A stretch of DNA of 36,505 nucleotides, from contig CAZVZK010000100.1 of the NCBI GenBank assembly GCA_964630925.1, forward strand, positions 1 to 36,505, read 5' to 3'. Numbering within the stretch: position 1 is the first letter of the stretch; each line of letters opens with the position of its first letter. Below are positions 6,393 to 13,929 of this stretch, in pieces. Both the position numbers and the translations under genes were made by a program. The notes beneath the pieces are model-generated. The model was given only the letters and a program-made list of their open reading frames with translations, made no database searches and was not told the DNA's origin. Origin of the DNA: RGDT01 sp964630925. Its GTDB lineage: Bacteria > Planctomycetota > Planctomycetia > Gemmatales > Gemmataceae.

Positions 6393-8213
6393 TCACCCCC
6401 GCTTCTCGCGGACGTTGAACTCCAGCTTCCACTTCCGCTTGCCGTCGCGGCTGATGCACCACAATTCCAGCGTCCCCACCTCCGTCACCTTGCTGTGCAG
6501 ATGCACCGGCTCGTACCGCGCCTGGCCGTCGCCCGGCAGCGTGGCCGTCAGCGGGGCCATCTCCTCCACCTGCCCCTCCCACTCCTCCACGATCTGGCCC
6601 ACCGCGTCCTCCGTCCGCACCGTCGATCCCAGGAAGCGGAACTCCGCGGGGGCGCCGACGACCAGGAAGAACTCCCGACCCGGCACGTCCGCCGCCGTCC
6701 CCTCCTCCATCCCGAAGGGCACCACGCACAACGCCTTCAGCGGCGCGGGCACCCCCGGCACCGCCGGCTCGGCGGGCTCCACGCCGACGTAGTACGTCCG
6801 CGCCGTGCCGCCCCGGATGCGGATGCCCTTGCCACGCCGCACCATCGCGTAATACGCCGCCCCCCGCGCCACGCCCAGGTCGAGGTCGGCGCTGGGGAGC
6901 ACCTTGACCGGCTCGTCGCTGCCCTGGCCCCAGCTATTCAGGGCGCTGACCACCCGCTCGCGGAACACCGGCGCCTTGAACACGCCGCCGTTGAACAGCA
7001 CCGCCGTCGGGCGCGGCGGCCCGCCCCGGTGCCGCGCCAGCTCGTCCCCGTGCCGCGCCAGGAAGTGCGCCAGGTGCGTGGTGATCGACGCATCACTCGC
7101 GTAGGGCAGGCCGATCTCCTGGAAGCCGACCGACCGCTGCTGCCGCGGCACCGCGTCGGCCGGGGCCTTCGGGAAGAAGGCGTCGATCAGCTCGCGGTCC
7201 AGGTCCTCGCGCGTCAGCTCACCTTTGATCGTTCCCCCAATCACCTTGCTGCCGCGCCCCAGCACGGTGACCGGCGCCGTCGTCAGATTCTTGTCGGCGA
7301 ACAGTCGCTCCTTGGCGTCGCGCACGCTGTGCCGTAGCATGAGCATCTGGCCGAGATCCAGTTTGATGCTGCGGGCGGCGAATTGCTGCGAGAGGAAGTA
7401 TGCCAGCTTCAGGTCCATGTTGTCGCCGCCGAGCAGGATGTGGTCGCCGACCGCCACCCGCGTCAGCACGAGCTTGCCGGCGTCCTCGGCCACGGCGATC
7501 AGGCTGAAGTCGGTGGTTCCGCCGCCCACGTCGCAGATGAGGGCCACGTCGCCGACCTTCACCTGCTCGCGCCACCCCTCGCCCGACTGCTCGATCCACG
7601 CATAGAACGCCGCCTGCGGCTCCTCAAGCAGCGTGACGTGCTCCAGGCCGGCGGCCCGCGCCGCCTCGACGGTCAGCTCGCGGGCCGACGGGTCGAACGA
7701 CGCCGGCACGGTCAGCACCACGTCCTGATTCTCCAGACGCAATTCCGGCTTGTCCCCGGCCATGCGCAGGTTCCACGCCTCGGCCAAGTGGCGCAGGTAC
7801 AGCGTGCTGGCCTCCAGGGGCGAGATGCGGCGGTCGCCCTCGCCGGCCTTGAACGGCAGGATCGGCGCCTTGCGGTCCACCCCGGAGTGGCACAGCCAGG
7901 ATTTGGCCGAGGATACCAGGCGTGTCTCGACGAGGCCGCCCTGCTTGCGGGCGTACTCGCCGGCGGCGTAATCGCGGTCCGCCGCCCACGGGAGCTTGAG
8001 CGAGCCGGCGGGCACCTCGCCGGGGCGCGGCAGGTAGAGGAACGACGGCAACAGGGGCCGGTCCTCGACCTGTCCGGGGGCGACGACCTGGGGGATGTGG
8101 AGGAGGAGGGGCTTGCCGGCGTCCTTGTCCTTCTCGGAGGCGGCGGAGTCCACGTAGGCGAGGGCGCTGTTGGTCGTGCCCAGGTCGATGCCGACGACGT
8201 AACGTGATACCAC
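6393..8213 (-). CDS. Hsp70-family (DnaK/YegD-like) chaperone ATPase
   Basis: A 606-residue Hsp70 superfamily protein starting at GTG 8213. Nucleotide-binding motifs are clear: phosphate-1 GIDLGTTNSALAYVD near the N-terminus, phosphate-2 DVGGGTTDFSLIAV in the middle, and the adenosine motif LFNGGVFKAPVFRERV. The C-terminal part is shorter than the substrate-binding domain of true DnaK (about 640 residues), and the insertions (for example GGDNMDLKLAYFLSQQ) resemble the YegD/actin-like Hsp70 group common in planctomycetes. Relatives are often followed by a second, larger Hsp70 gene. Here the 3' end lies two bases from the convergent HNH pseudogene, so that partner is absent locally. The client is unknown. 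Confidence 0.93.
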   Translation of the reverse strand: MVSRYVVGIDLGTTNSALAYVDSAASEKDKDAGKPLLLHIPQVVAPGQVEDRPLLPSFLYLPRPGEVPAGSLKLPWAADRDYAAGEYARKQGGLVETRLVSSAKSWLCHSGVDRKAPILPFKAGEGDRRISPLEASTLYLRHLAEAWNLRMAGDKPELRLENQDVVLTVPASFDPSARELTVEAARAAGLEHVTLLEEPQAAFYAWIEQSGEGWREQVKVGDVALICDVGGGTTDFSLIAVAEDAGKLVLTRVAVGDHILLGGDNMDLKLAYFLSQQFAARSIKLDLGQMLMLRHSVRDAKERLFADKNLTTAPVTVLGRGSKVIGGTIKGELTREDLDRELIDAFFPKAPADAVPRQQRSVGFQEIGLPYASDASITTHLAHFLARHGDELARHRGGPPRPTAVLFNGGVFKAPVFRERVVSALNSWGQGSDEPVKVLPSADLDLGVARGAAYYAMVRRGKGIRIRGGTARTYYVGVEPAEPAVPGVPAPLKALCVVPFGMEEGTAADVPGREFFLVVGAPAEFRFLGSTVRTEDAVGQIVEEWEGQVEEMAPLTATLPGDGQARYEPVHLHSKVTEVGTLELWCISRDGKRKWKLEFNVREKRG

Positions 8214-8255
8214 GATGACGGCCCCCGATGCGCTGCGGTGTGAGACGACTCAAGT

Positions 8256-8284
8256 ATTGTACCACACCGCCACAGAGGCTCCAG
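8256..8284 (-). promoter_or_regulatory. Putative promoter of the Hsp70-family gene
   Basis: On the minus strand CTGGAG and TACAAT are 17 bp apart; the -10 is 43 bp before the GTG start. This closely resembles the element before the gene at 10862. No CIRCE-type heat-shock repeat is visible. Confidence 0.45.
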
Positions 8285-8317
8285 GCGAGCGGCCCCGGAA
8301 GGGGGCCGAGTCTCCGC

Positions 8318-9079
8318 CTACCCCATGTTCGGGTCGTTCACCATCGAGATCGCCTTGCTCGTCCGCGACATCGTCGTCAGGTAGACCCCCAGACCGATGC
8401 CCCCCGCCAGGAGGGTGATGAGCATGGCCGGCGGGAAGACGAACCCGATGATGAAAAGCCCGAAGGCGATGTTGCACCCGTAGTTGAAGCCGGTCGTCCA
8501 GCTCCCATGCGTCCCGTTGCTCCAGTTCTTGTACGCCCGCGCCTTCAGCGTCCCGTTCTCGATCAGCCCCGCGACCGCCACCTCGTCGCCGTCGTTGATC
8601 TGCGGCACCGTCCCCATCGACACCTCGACCGCCTGCGACCCGATCTGGAACGTCACGATCTGGATCGTCCCGGCCTCGTGCTGGTCTGCCCACGCCTCCA
8701 CCGACCGCCGCACGTACTCCGCCGTCCCGCGGAAGTGCCAGATCCCGCCCACCTCCGTCCCGCCGCCCGAGGACGGGCGGGCCCGTTCGCGCCGGGGCTC
8801 GCGCCGCGGGGCGGGCATCGACACCGGCTCCGGGGGCGGCGCGGGGGGCAGCGGCGGTGCCTCGACCAGCCCGGGCACCTGCCACGCCTGCACCCAGGCC
8901 GGCGTCCCCACCTGCCACACCATCCCCGTGGCGGTGAGCCGCCCCTCCGCCATCTGGAGCCGCAGCTCGTGGAGGGACACCGGGCCGTGCCTCTGCCCGT
9001 CACGCATGTAGAAGTAGTCGGGGCTGCCGCTGCTCATGGGTGGGCTCTGTGGGGGTTGGGGTCTCGTGCGTACCGTCAT
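8318..9079 (-). CDS. GYF_2 (DUF4339) domain membrane protein
   Basis: A protein of 253 residues. The N-terminal YFYMRDGQRHGPVSLHELRLQMAEGRLTATGMVWQVGTPAWVQA is a GYF_2/DUF4339 module, a proline-rich-peptide-binding fold frequent in planctomycetes. A Pro-rich linker, a mixed alpha/beta domain (IWHFRGTAEYVRRSVEAW...) and two hydrophobic segments at the C-terminus (AFGLFIIGFVFPPAMLITLLAGGIGLGVYL) follow, so it is probably anchored in the membrane with the GYF domain in the cytoplasm. ATG 9079 has GAGGGTGA upstream; ATG 9037 (MSSGSPDYFY) is the alternative start. It follows rsmE by about 60 bp on the same strand. Confidence 0.82.
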   Translation of the reverse strand: MTVRTRPQPPQSPPMSSGSPDYFYMRDGQRHGPVSLHELRLQMAEGRLTATGMVWQVGTPAWVQAWQVPGLVEAPPLPPAPPPEPVSMPAPRREPRRERARPSSGGGTEVGGIWHFRGTAEYVRRSVEAWADQHEAGTIQIVTFQIGSQAVEVSMGTVPQINDGDEVAVAGLIENGTLKARAYKNWSNGTHGSWTTGFNYGCNIAFGLFIIGFVFPPAMLITLLAGGIGLGVYLTTMSRTSKAISMVNDPNMG

Positions 9080-9139
9080 CGGGGTCACCCTCTCATTCGT
9101 ACGCCTGGGGTGGTTGTCCGCCACCGCCCTCATCCACCT

Positions 9140-9838
9140 TCACGGACGCCCTACCCCCTCCTGCGCCGAAATCGCCGCCAGCGCCAGCGCCGCCGTCTCC
9201 ACGCGCAGGATGCGCGGCCCCAGCCCCACCACGCCCCAGCCCGCCGCACGCCCCAGCGACACCTCGTCGTCCGTGAACCCCCCCTCCGGCCCTACCGCGA
9301 CGGCCACGTCCCCCACGCCCCCCATCCCGCCTCCGCCGGGGTGCGCCAGCCACCGCGCCGCCGGCAGGGTGGCCTCGCCCGCGAACGCCGGCCACGGCAC
9401 CGGCCCTCGGACCCGCATCAGGACGTTCCGCCCGCACTGCTTGCTCGCCTCGATGACGTAACGCTCCAGCTTCTCCACCTTCGCCTCGCCCGGGTGCACG
9501 ACGGACCGCGCCGTCGCCAACAGGACCAGCTCCGCCGCACCCAGCTCCGTCAGCTTCTCCACCAGGAATTGCCCACGGTCGCCCTTCGGCAGCGGCGCCG
9601 CCACCACCAGCCGCTGCGCCCGCTCGCGGCTCACGGCCACGATTTCCTCGACATCGACGGACACGTCGCGTTTGCCCACACCCTCCACCCGGCCGCGGTA
9701 CTCGTTGCCGTCGCCGGTGAACAGGGTGACGGCCTCGCCGACGCGGACGCGGCTGACCATCAGGTGGTGCGCCTCCGGGCCGCGCAGGACGGTCAAACCC
9801 GGTCCGATGGGTGAGTTGACGTGGAATCGGCTCGACAT
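9140..9838 (-). CDS. rsmE: 16S rRNA m3U1498 methyltransferase RsmE
   Basis: A 232-residue SPOUT methyltransferase that methylates N3 of U1498 in 16S rRNA using SAM. The N-terminal PUA-like part is SSRFHVNSPIGPGLTVLRGPEAHHLMVSRVRVGEAVTLFTG. The SPOUT core has QFLVEKLTELGAAELVLL, the Gln/Cys-rich EASKQCGRNVLMRV, and the knot motifs AVGPEGGFTDDEV and LGPRILRVETAALA, which bind SAM. Length and all motifs are typical. ATG 9838 is preceded by GGAGA nine bases away. A TAAAAT element lies 28 bp upstream of the start (9866-9871, minus strand). Confidence 0.96.
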   Translation of the reverse strand: MSSRFHVNSPIGPGLTVLRGPEAHHLMVSRVRVGEAVTLFTGDGNEYRGRVEGVGKRDVSVDVEEIVAVSRERAQRLVVAAPLPKGDRGQFLVEKLTELGAAELVLLATARSVVHPGEAKVEKLERYVIEASKQCGRNVLMRVRGPVPWPAFAGEATLPAARWLAHPGGGGMGGVGDVAVAVGPEGGFTDDEVSLGRAAGWGVVGLGPRILRVETAALALAAISAQEGVGRP

Positions 9839-9908
9839 GGTTGGTATCTCCGCCCCGCCGGCCTCATTTTAGGGCCGAAGGCCGCAGGTAATGCGAGGGG
9901 GACGCGCC

Positions 9909-10799
9909 ATGTCCACGAGTACGGGCCGGACACAGCGAGGGGCCGGCCCCGCCCCGACCAGACAGCAGCTCGACGAGCTGGACGCCCTGCTCCAGAAAAT
10001 GCTCGCCCTGCCGGTCGCCCCCGGCGGCGATGACGAGCCGGCCCCCGCCCCGCCCCGCCTCTCGCCGACGCCACGCCCGGCCGCCGCGCGTAGCGCCGCC
10101 CCCGCACGGCCCGCCGAGGAGCCGGCCCCGTCGGTCCGCTCCTACCCGCCCTCGTACATGGTGGTCGAGACCCCGGCCACACCCGCCTACGATACCCCGC
10201 CCCTGCCCGCCGGCATCGAGCCGCCCGTCCCCGGCGGGCGGCACGACCTGGTCGAGGACGTGCCCGCCGATCCCGTGCAGGAGCTGGCCAGGCGCCGCCT
10301 TGAGGAGCAACCCGCCGAGTGGGTGCCCTTCCAGTCGTCGTGGCAGCCGTCGGCCCAGACCTGGGGGCCGCTCGCCGAGTCCTGGCGTCAGGCCCAGCCC
10401 GGCCCCGCGCCGACACCGGCAGCCGGCCCGCCGATCCCGCCGCTGCCCCCGATGCCGCGCCGGCCGGCGCAGCCGTCCGGCCCCACCGTCCAGACCGAGA
10501 CGGTCGAGGTGCAGGAGTACCCCGCCGAGACGCCGCCCCGCGCCGAACAGGCCGCCCCCATCGCGCCCGCGCCCACGCCGGCACCCGCGCCCGCCCCGCC
10601 CAAGCCGGGCACGCCGGTGATCCTCTGGCCGCTGGTGGCATTCAACGCGGTCTTCGACGTATTCCTCCTCCCGCTCTGGCCGCTGCGCGGCTGGCTGCGC
10701 CGCCCGAGCGGCGGCGGCGTGCTGGCCGCGGCCGGCGTGCTGTGCCTGCTGGCGGCGGCCCTGCTCCTGCTGGCCGACTGGAACGGTTGGAGCTTCTGA
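9909..10799 (+). CDS. Proline-rich protein with C-terminal membrane segments
   Basis: A 296-residue protein not recognised as a known family. ATG 9909 follows GAGGGGGA. The N-terminus has a short amphipathic helix (TRQQLDELDALLQKMLALPV), then about 180 residues of Pro/Ala/Glu-rich low complexity, and two hydrophobic segments near the C-terminus (VILWPLVAFNAVFDVFLLPLWPLRGWL and GVLAAAGVLCLLAAALLLLADW). It probably has a long disordered cytoplasmic region tethered to the membrane. It precedes the next membrane-protein gene by 62 bp that contain a promoter candidate. Confidence 0.8.
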   Translation: MSTSTGRTQRGAGPAPTRQQLDELDALLQKMLALPVAPGGDDEPAPAPPRLSPTPRPAAARSAAPARPAEEPAPSVRSYPPSYMVVETPATPAYDTPPLPAGIEPPVPGGRHDLVEDVPADPVQELARRRLEEQPAEWVPFQSSWQPSAQTWGPLAESWRQAQPGPAPTPAAGPPIPPLPPMPRRPAQPSGPTVQTETVEVQEYPAETPPRAEQAAPIAPAPTPAPAPAPPKPGTPVILWPLVAFNAVFDVFLLPLWPLRGWLRRPSGGGVLAAAGVLCLLAAALLLLADWNGWSF

Positions 10800-10815
10800 C
10801 GCGCCCTGCTACAAT
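10787..10815 (+). promoter_or_regulatory. Putative promoter of gene at 10862
   Basis: TTGGAG and TACAAT are separated by 17 bp, with the -10 ending 47 bp before the start codon. It is one of the two best promoter matches in the window. The -35 overlaps the 3' end of the preceding gene. Confidence 0.5.
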
Positions 10816-10861
10816 GCCCAACGCCGGGCCGGGCCCCGGCAGCGCACCCCCTGAGGACACC

Positions 10862-11698
10862 ATGTCGAACGACCCCGGCCCCGCACCCGCCCCCCACCAC
10901 GCCCCCGACGCCCATCTCCCCCCCAGCGCCCCTGCCGCCGGCGCCCCCGCCGCGCCGCAGGCCCCCCAGGCCAACAACCCCGATGTGCCCTCCCCGCGCC
11001 GCCTCTCCCCGATGGGCGCGGTGCTTAGCTACCTCGTGCCAGGCCTCGGGCAGATCGCCCAGGGCCGCACCGGCAAGGGCGTCCTCTTCCTGTTGTGCAT
11101 CTACACGCTATTCTTCTACGGCGTCTGGCTGGGCACCGCCGAGGCGCGCGTCCACGGACGCACCTTCCGCGTCTCCAGCAACGTCTACATCCCGCGCACG
11201 CCCCCCACGCCCGAGAAGCAGGCCAACGTCGGCATCGACGGCGCCGTCAACGGCTTCAAGTACGTCATCACCCACCCCCGGCCGCAGATCGCCGCCCAGT
11301 TCTTCGTCGGCGTGGCCGCCTGGCCGGCCATCATCCAGTACCGCCACGCCCAGGAGCAGATCGCCCAGGGCAAGCCCGACCCCGACCTGCTCGAGGGCCA
11401 GATCACCCAGCTCTACAAGTCCGCCGAGGACTCGCCCGAGACCGCCAAGGAGTCGCTCGCCGAGGCCAACGAGCTGGAGAAGCAGCTCCGCGCCCAGTAC
11501 CACCCCGTCCTCGGCGACTTCATGCGCGAGCCCACCATGCAGGCGACCAACGCCGTCTTCAACGCCGGCGACAAACGCCTCGAGATCGCCTGGGTCTTCA
11601 CGGTGATCGCCGGAGTCCTCAACGTGATGGTCATCTGGGACGCGCTCGCGGGGCCGGCCTACACCAGCCCCGAGGACGCCAAACGGAAGGCGGGCTGA
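10862..11698 (+). CDS. Multi-pass membrane protein (DUF6677-like)
   Basis: A 278-residue protein; ATG 10862 follows GAGGACACC. A Pro/Ala-rich N-terminal tail precedes LSPMGAVLSYLVPGLGQIAQGRTGKGVLFLLCIYTLFFYGVWLG, a TM2-like double hairpin often annotated DUF6677 in planctomycetes. A periplasmic-type loop, a helical region rich in Glu/Lys (KSAEDSPETAKESLAEANELEKQ), and a last membrane helix (IAWVFTVIAGVLNVMVIWDAL) follow. The Gly-Leu-Gly-Gln motif in the first hairpin resembles TM2 domains. The function is unknown. The 58-residue gene at 11702 starts three bases after its stop, so the two form an operon. Confidence 0.85.
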   Translation: MSNDPGPAPAPHHAPDAHLPPSAPAAGAPAAPQAPQANNPDVPSPRRLSPMGAVLSYLVPGLGQIAQGRTGKGVLFLLCIYTLFFYGVWLGTAEARVHGRTFRVSSNVYIPRTPPTPEKQANVGIDGAVNGFKYVITHPRPQIAAQFFVGVAAWPAIIQYRHAQEQIAQGKPDPDLLEGQITQLYKSAEDSPETAKESLAEANELEKQLRAQYHPVLGDFMREPTMQATNAVFNAGDKRLEIAWVFTVIAGVLNVMVIWDALAGPAYTSPEDAKRKAG

Positions 11699-11701
11699 CC
11701 C

Positions 11702-11878
11702 GTGGCCGCATACTACCTCGACCTCCCGCTCCTCATCCTCCTCGTCAGCCTCGTCTACAGCGCCACGCGCTTCGAGGCTTGGCCCGACATCTTCGCGGAG
11801 TCCGGCCGCTGGATCTTCCGCCTGCTGTCGTTCCTCGGCATGATCGCCGTGATGCTGTATGCCGTGACCCTCTTCTGA
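11702..11878 (+). CDS. Small two-helix membrane protein (58 residues)
   Basis: GTG 11702 opens a frame with two hydrophobic segments, YYLDLPLLILLVSLVYSATRF and FRLLSFLGMIAVMLYAVTLF, separated by a short polar turn with Trp/Glu. It begins three bases after the stop of the preceding membrane-protein gene, so it is almost certainly cotranscribed. Its composition (GC-rich third positions, clean hydrophobic pattern, ends on a natural stop) supports a real gene, perhaps a small partner subunit of the upstream protein. The function is unknown. Confidence 0.75.
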   Translation: MAAYYLDLPLLILLVSLVYSATRFEAWPDIFAESGRWIFRLLSFLGMIAVMLYAVTLF

Positions 11879-11883
11879 CAGGA

Positions 11884-11962
11884 GGGATGAGGGATGAGGG
11901 ATGAGGGATGAGGGGAACACCCCCGTCCTTGCTTTCATCCCTCATCCCTCATCCCTCATCCC
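11884..11962. repeat. Heptanucleotide inverted array (GGGATGA)4 / (TCATCCC)4
   Basis: Four perfect tandem GGGATGA units (11884-11911), a 23-bp spacer, then four perfect TCATCCC units (11935-11962). The two arrays are exact reverse complements, giving a 28-bp perfect hairpin only eight bases ahead of the regulator's start codon at 11971. A hairpin here would hold back the ribosome binding region, and the tandem units can slip in length. Confidence 0.95.
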
Positions 11963-11970
11963 TACTGACC

Positions 11971-13251
11971 ATGTCAGACGCCCCCCGACGCGCGTTCCGC
12001 TGGCAGGCCCTGTTGCAGGGCGCCGACGACGCCCTGTTCGTCCTCGACCGCCGACGCCGCGTCCTCTTCGTCAACGCCGCCTTCGAACGCCTCGTCGGCC
12101 TCACGCTGGGCCGCGTCCGGGGCCTGTCGTGCCGCCGCCCCGCCGCCCCCGGCCCCGATGACCCCGTCGAGGACCACGCCGCCCACCTCATGTCCCCGCC
12201 CCCCGCCGCCCTCGACGGCACCGCCTGCCGCGCCCGCCGACTGCTCCCCTCACCCGCCCCGCTGTGGATCGACCTCGACTTCCTCCCCGTGCGCCAGGAG
12301 GGCGAGGGGCTCCTCATCCTCGGCCGAGCTGTCGCCGTGCCGCCGACCCACGGCCCGCCGGCCGCCCTGCCCGAACGCCTCGTCGGCCTGCGGCACAGCC
12401 GCGCCGGCGAGTTCGCCCTCGATCTCCTCGGCCCGCCGTCGGCGCTGCTCCACCGCCAGGCGCTCCTCGCCGCCGGCCTGACCTGCCCGGTGATGCTGCG
12501 CGGCGAGCCGGGCACGGGCCGCGCGACGTTCGCACGCATCGTCCACCATCACGGGCCGCACCGCGAACGCCCACTCGCCGTCCTCGACTGCGCCCGCCTC
12601 CCCGCACGCGCCGTCCTGGGCCTCGTGTTGGAGACACGCGGCGACCACGCCCCGGCCGCCTTCCACCTCCGCGAGCCGGGCCGCCTCCCCGCCGACGCCC
12701 AGGCGAAGATCGCCGCATGGCTCGCGGCCGGACACGGCCCACGTCTCTACGCCGGCTGCTCCACGCCGCCGGTGCCGCCCCTCGCCGAGGCCCTGGCTGT
12801 CCTCACCGTGGACCTCCCGCCGTTGCGCTCCTGCAAGGCCGAGCTGCCACGCTTCGCCGAGTGGATGCTCGCCCGCCTGAATGATGAGGGCGGGGTGGTC
12901 ATCACGGGTCTGTCGCCGCCCGCGTGGGACATCCTCCGCGCCCACGATTGGCCCGGCAACCTCGCCGAGCTGTTCGACGTGCTGCGTGGCGCCCGCCGCC
13001 GCGCCGCCGGGCCGCTGATCGAACGCGAACACCTGCCGATGGCCCTGCGCGTCGCCGAGGAGCCGGCCCCGCCCGCCGTCCGGCCGCTCGACATGGAGGG
13101 CATCCTGGCGGAGGCGGAGCGAAGGCTGATCCGCCTGGCGCTGGAGCGGGCCGGCGGCAACCGCACGCGTGCCGCCGAGCTGCTGTCGGTGCCCCGCGCG
13201 CGGCTTCTGCGCCGCATCGAGGCGTTGGGCCTCGGGGGGGATGGCGAATGA
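11971..13251 (+). CDS. PAS / degenerate AAA+ / Fis-type regulator, ATPase probably dead
   Basis: A 426-residue protein with the layout of a sigma54-dependent activator. A PAS domain lies at about residues 12-120 (ADDALFVLDRRRRVLFVNAAFERLVG), an AAA+-like region at 150-340, and a Fis/HTH_8 domain at 375-421 (RAGGNRTRAAELLSVPRARLLRRIEALGL). The ATPase is degraded: Walker A is GEPGTGRA with Arg184 for the essential Lys, the Walker B FLDE is replaced by FHLREPGRL, and the GAFTGA loop that touches sigma54 is missing. The WPGN and LPPLR signatures remain. It therefore probably binds DNA and senses through PAS without remodelling sigma54. It overlaps the next gene by four bases (ATGA), beginning a three-gene unit with a receiver-like protein and a ferredoxin. 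Confidence 0.85.
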   Translation: MSDAPRRAFRWQALLQGADDALFVLDRRRRVLFVNAAFERLVGLTLGRVRGLSCRRPAAPGPDDPVEDHAAHLMSPPPAALDGTACRARRLLPSPAPLWIDLDFLPVRQEGEGLLILGRAVAVPPTHGPPAALPERLVGLRHSRAGEFALDLLGPPSALLHRQALLAAGLTCPVMLRGEPGTGRATFARIVHHHGPHRERPLAVLDCARLPARAVLGLVLETRGDHAPAAFHLREPGRLPADAQAKIAAWLAAGHGPRLYAGCSTPPVPPLAEALAVLTVDLPPLRSCKAELPRFAEWMLARLNDEGGVVITGLSPPAWDILRAHDWPGNLAELFDVLRGARRRAAGPLIEREHLPMALRVAEEPAPPAVRPLDMEGILAEAERRLIRLALERAGGNRTRAAELLSVPRARLLRRIEALGLGGDGE

Positions 13252-13640
13252 GGATGCCGCTCGCCGTCGTGTGGGAGCAGGACGGACGCCTCGCCGGCAT
13301 CCTCCGCCCGTTCGCGGAGGTGCATCGCTGGCAGCTCCGCGAGGAGGCCGACGAGGCCGAGGCGATGAAGTGGCTGGCGCGCGGCCGGCCGGGCGTGCTG
13401 GTTTTGCGTCTGGGCGGCGACATCGAGCGCGAGGTGGCGCTGCTGGCGCGGGTGAGCTGGGCCATGCCGGACGCCGATGTCGTGGTGGTGGCGGACGAGG
13501 GCCAGGAGCGTCTGGCGGGCCTGGCGTGGGACCTGGGGGCGGCGTTCGTGCTGACGCCGCCGCGGGCGCGCGACGACCTGCCGGAGATCGCCGTCGGCCT
13601 GCTCGGGGGGCGTGATGATGCCGCTGCCGGAGGTCGATGA
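13248..13640 (+). CDS. Pseudo-receiver-like protein
   Basis: A 130-residue alpha/beta protein starting at ATG 13248 inside the ATGA overlap with the regulator. Its alternation of strands and helices (PLAVVWEQ, GVLVLRLGG, DADVVVVADEG, LAWDLGAAFVLTPP, DLPEIAVGLL) follows a CheY-like receiver. The late LGAAFVLTPP resembles the receiver LGAxGYLxKP block, with Lys replaced by Pro. No Asp follows the third strand (LVLRLGG, where receivers have LxD), so phosphorylation is unlikely. The similarity is structural and by eye only. Cotranslation with the regulator suggests that it modulates that protein. Confidence 0.7.
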   Translation: MRMPLAVVWEQDGRLAGILRPFAEVHRWQLREEADEAEAMKWLARGRPGVLVLRLGGDIEREVALLARVSWAMPDADVVVVADEGQERLAGLAWDLGAAFVLTPPRARDDLPEIAVGLLGGRDDAAAGGR

Positions 13641-13818
13641 GTCGCGCTGCACGGGGTCGGGCGAGTGCGTGCGCCTGTGCCCGGCCGCCTGCCTGGAGAT
13701 GCGTGACGGCGTCCCGTGGCTGCCGCGCCCGCTGGACTGCGTCTCGTGCGGCGTGTGCGTCGAGGCGTGTCCGGCAGGGGCGGTGTCCATCGAGGGACAC
13801 GAGCGGGGGCCGGCCTGA
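13612..13818 (+). CDS. Ferredoxin, 2x[4Fe-4S]-type with one cluster ligand missing
   Basis: A 68-residue ferredoxin overlapping the preceding gene by 29 bases; three consecutive ATGs (13612, 13615, 13618) are possible starts. The second motif is complete: Cys43-x2-Cys46-x2-Cys49-x3-Cys53-Pro. The first is Cys13-x2-Ser16-x2-Cys19-x3-Cys23-Pro, so the second Cys is Ser, with an additional Cys27. This would give a [3Fe-4S] or Ser-ligated cluster alongside a normal [4Fe-4S] cluster. Ferredoxins of this size carry electrons, but here the operon partners are regulatory, so a redox-sensing role is possible (inference). Confidence 0.85.
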   Translation: MMMPLPEVDESRCTGSGECVRLCPAACLEMRDGVPWLPRPLDCVSCGVCVEACPAGAVSIEGHERGPA

Positions 13819-13827
13819 GCGGCTTGC

Positions 13828-13929
13828 TTGTCGTAGAGCACGCATCCTGCGTGCTCCGCAGCCCCCCGGAGCGGCGTGATGCCTCCTTGTAAGGTGAAGC
13901 GAGCACGCAGGATGCGTGCTCTACGACAA
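13828..13929. repeat. 29-bp perfect inverted repeat between convergent genes
   Basis: Arms 13828-13856 and 13901-13929 are perfect reverse complements, separated by 44 bp. Each arm also folds on itself through GCACGCA-TCC-TGCGTGC. The right arm abuts the serpin stop codon, and the left arm begins nine bases after the ferredoxin stop. A partial copy of the arm lies at 241-255, so this is a dispersed repeat. It may serve as a bidirectional terminator. Confidence 0.85.

Noticed and set aside
11884..11962. CRISPR array
   Set aside because: Units are seven bases with no unique spacers; it is a simple tandem repeat in inverted orientation.
12250..13906. Long minus-strand frames opposite the regulator, receiver-like and ferredoxin genes
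   Set aside because: The plus-strand genes have recognisable domains and overlapping starts; the minus frames have none.
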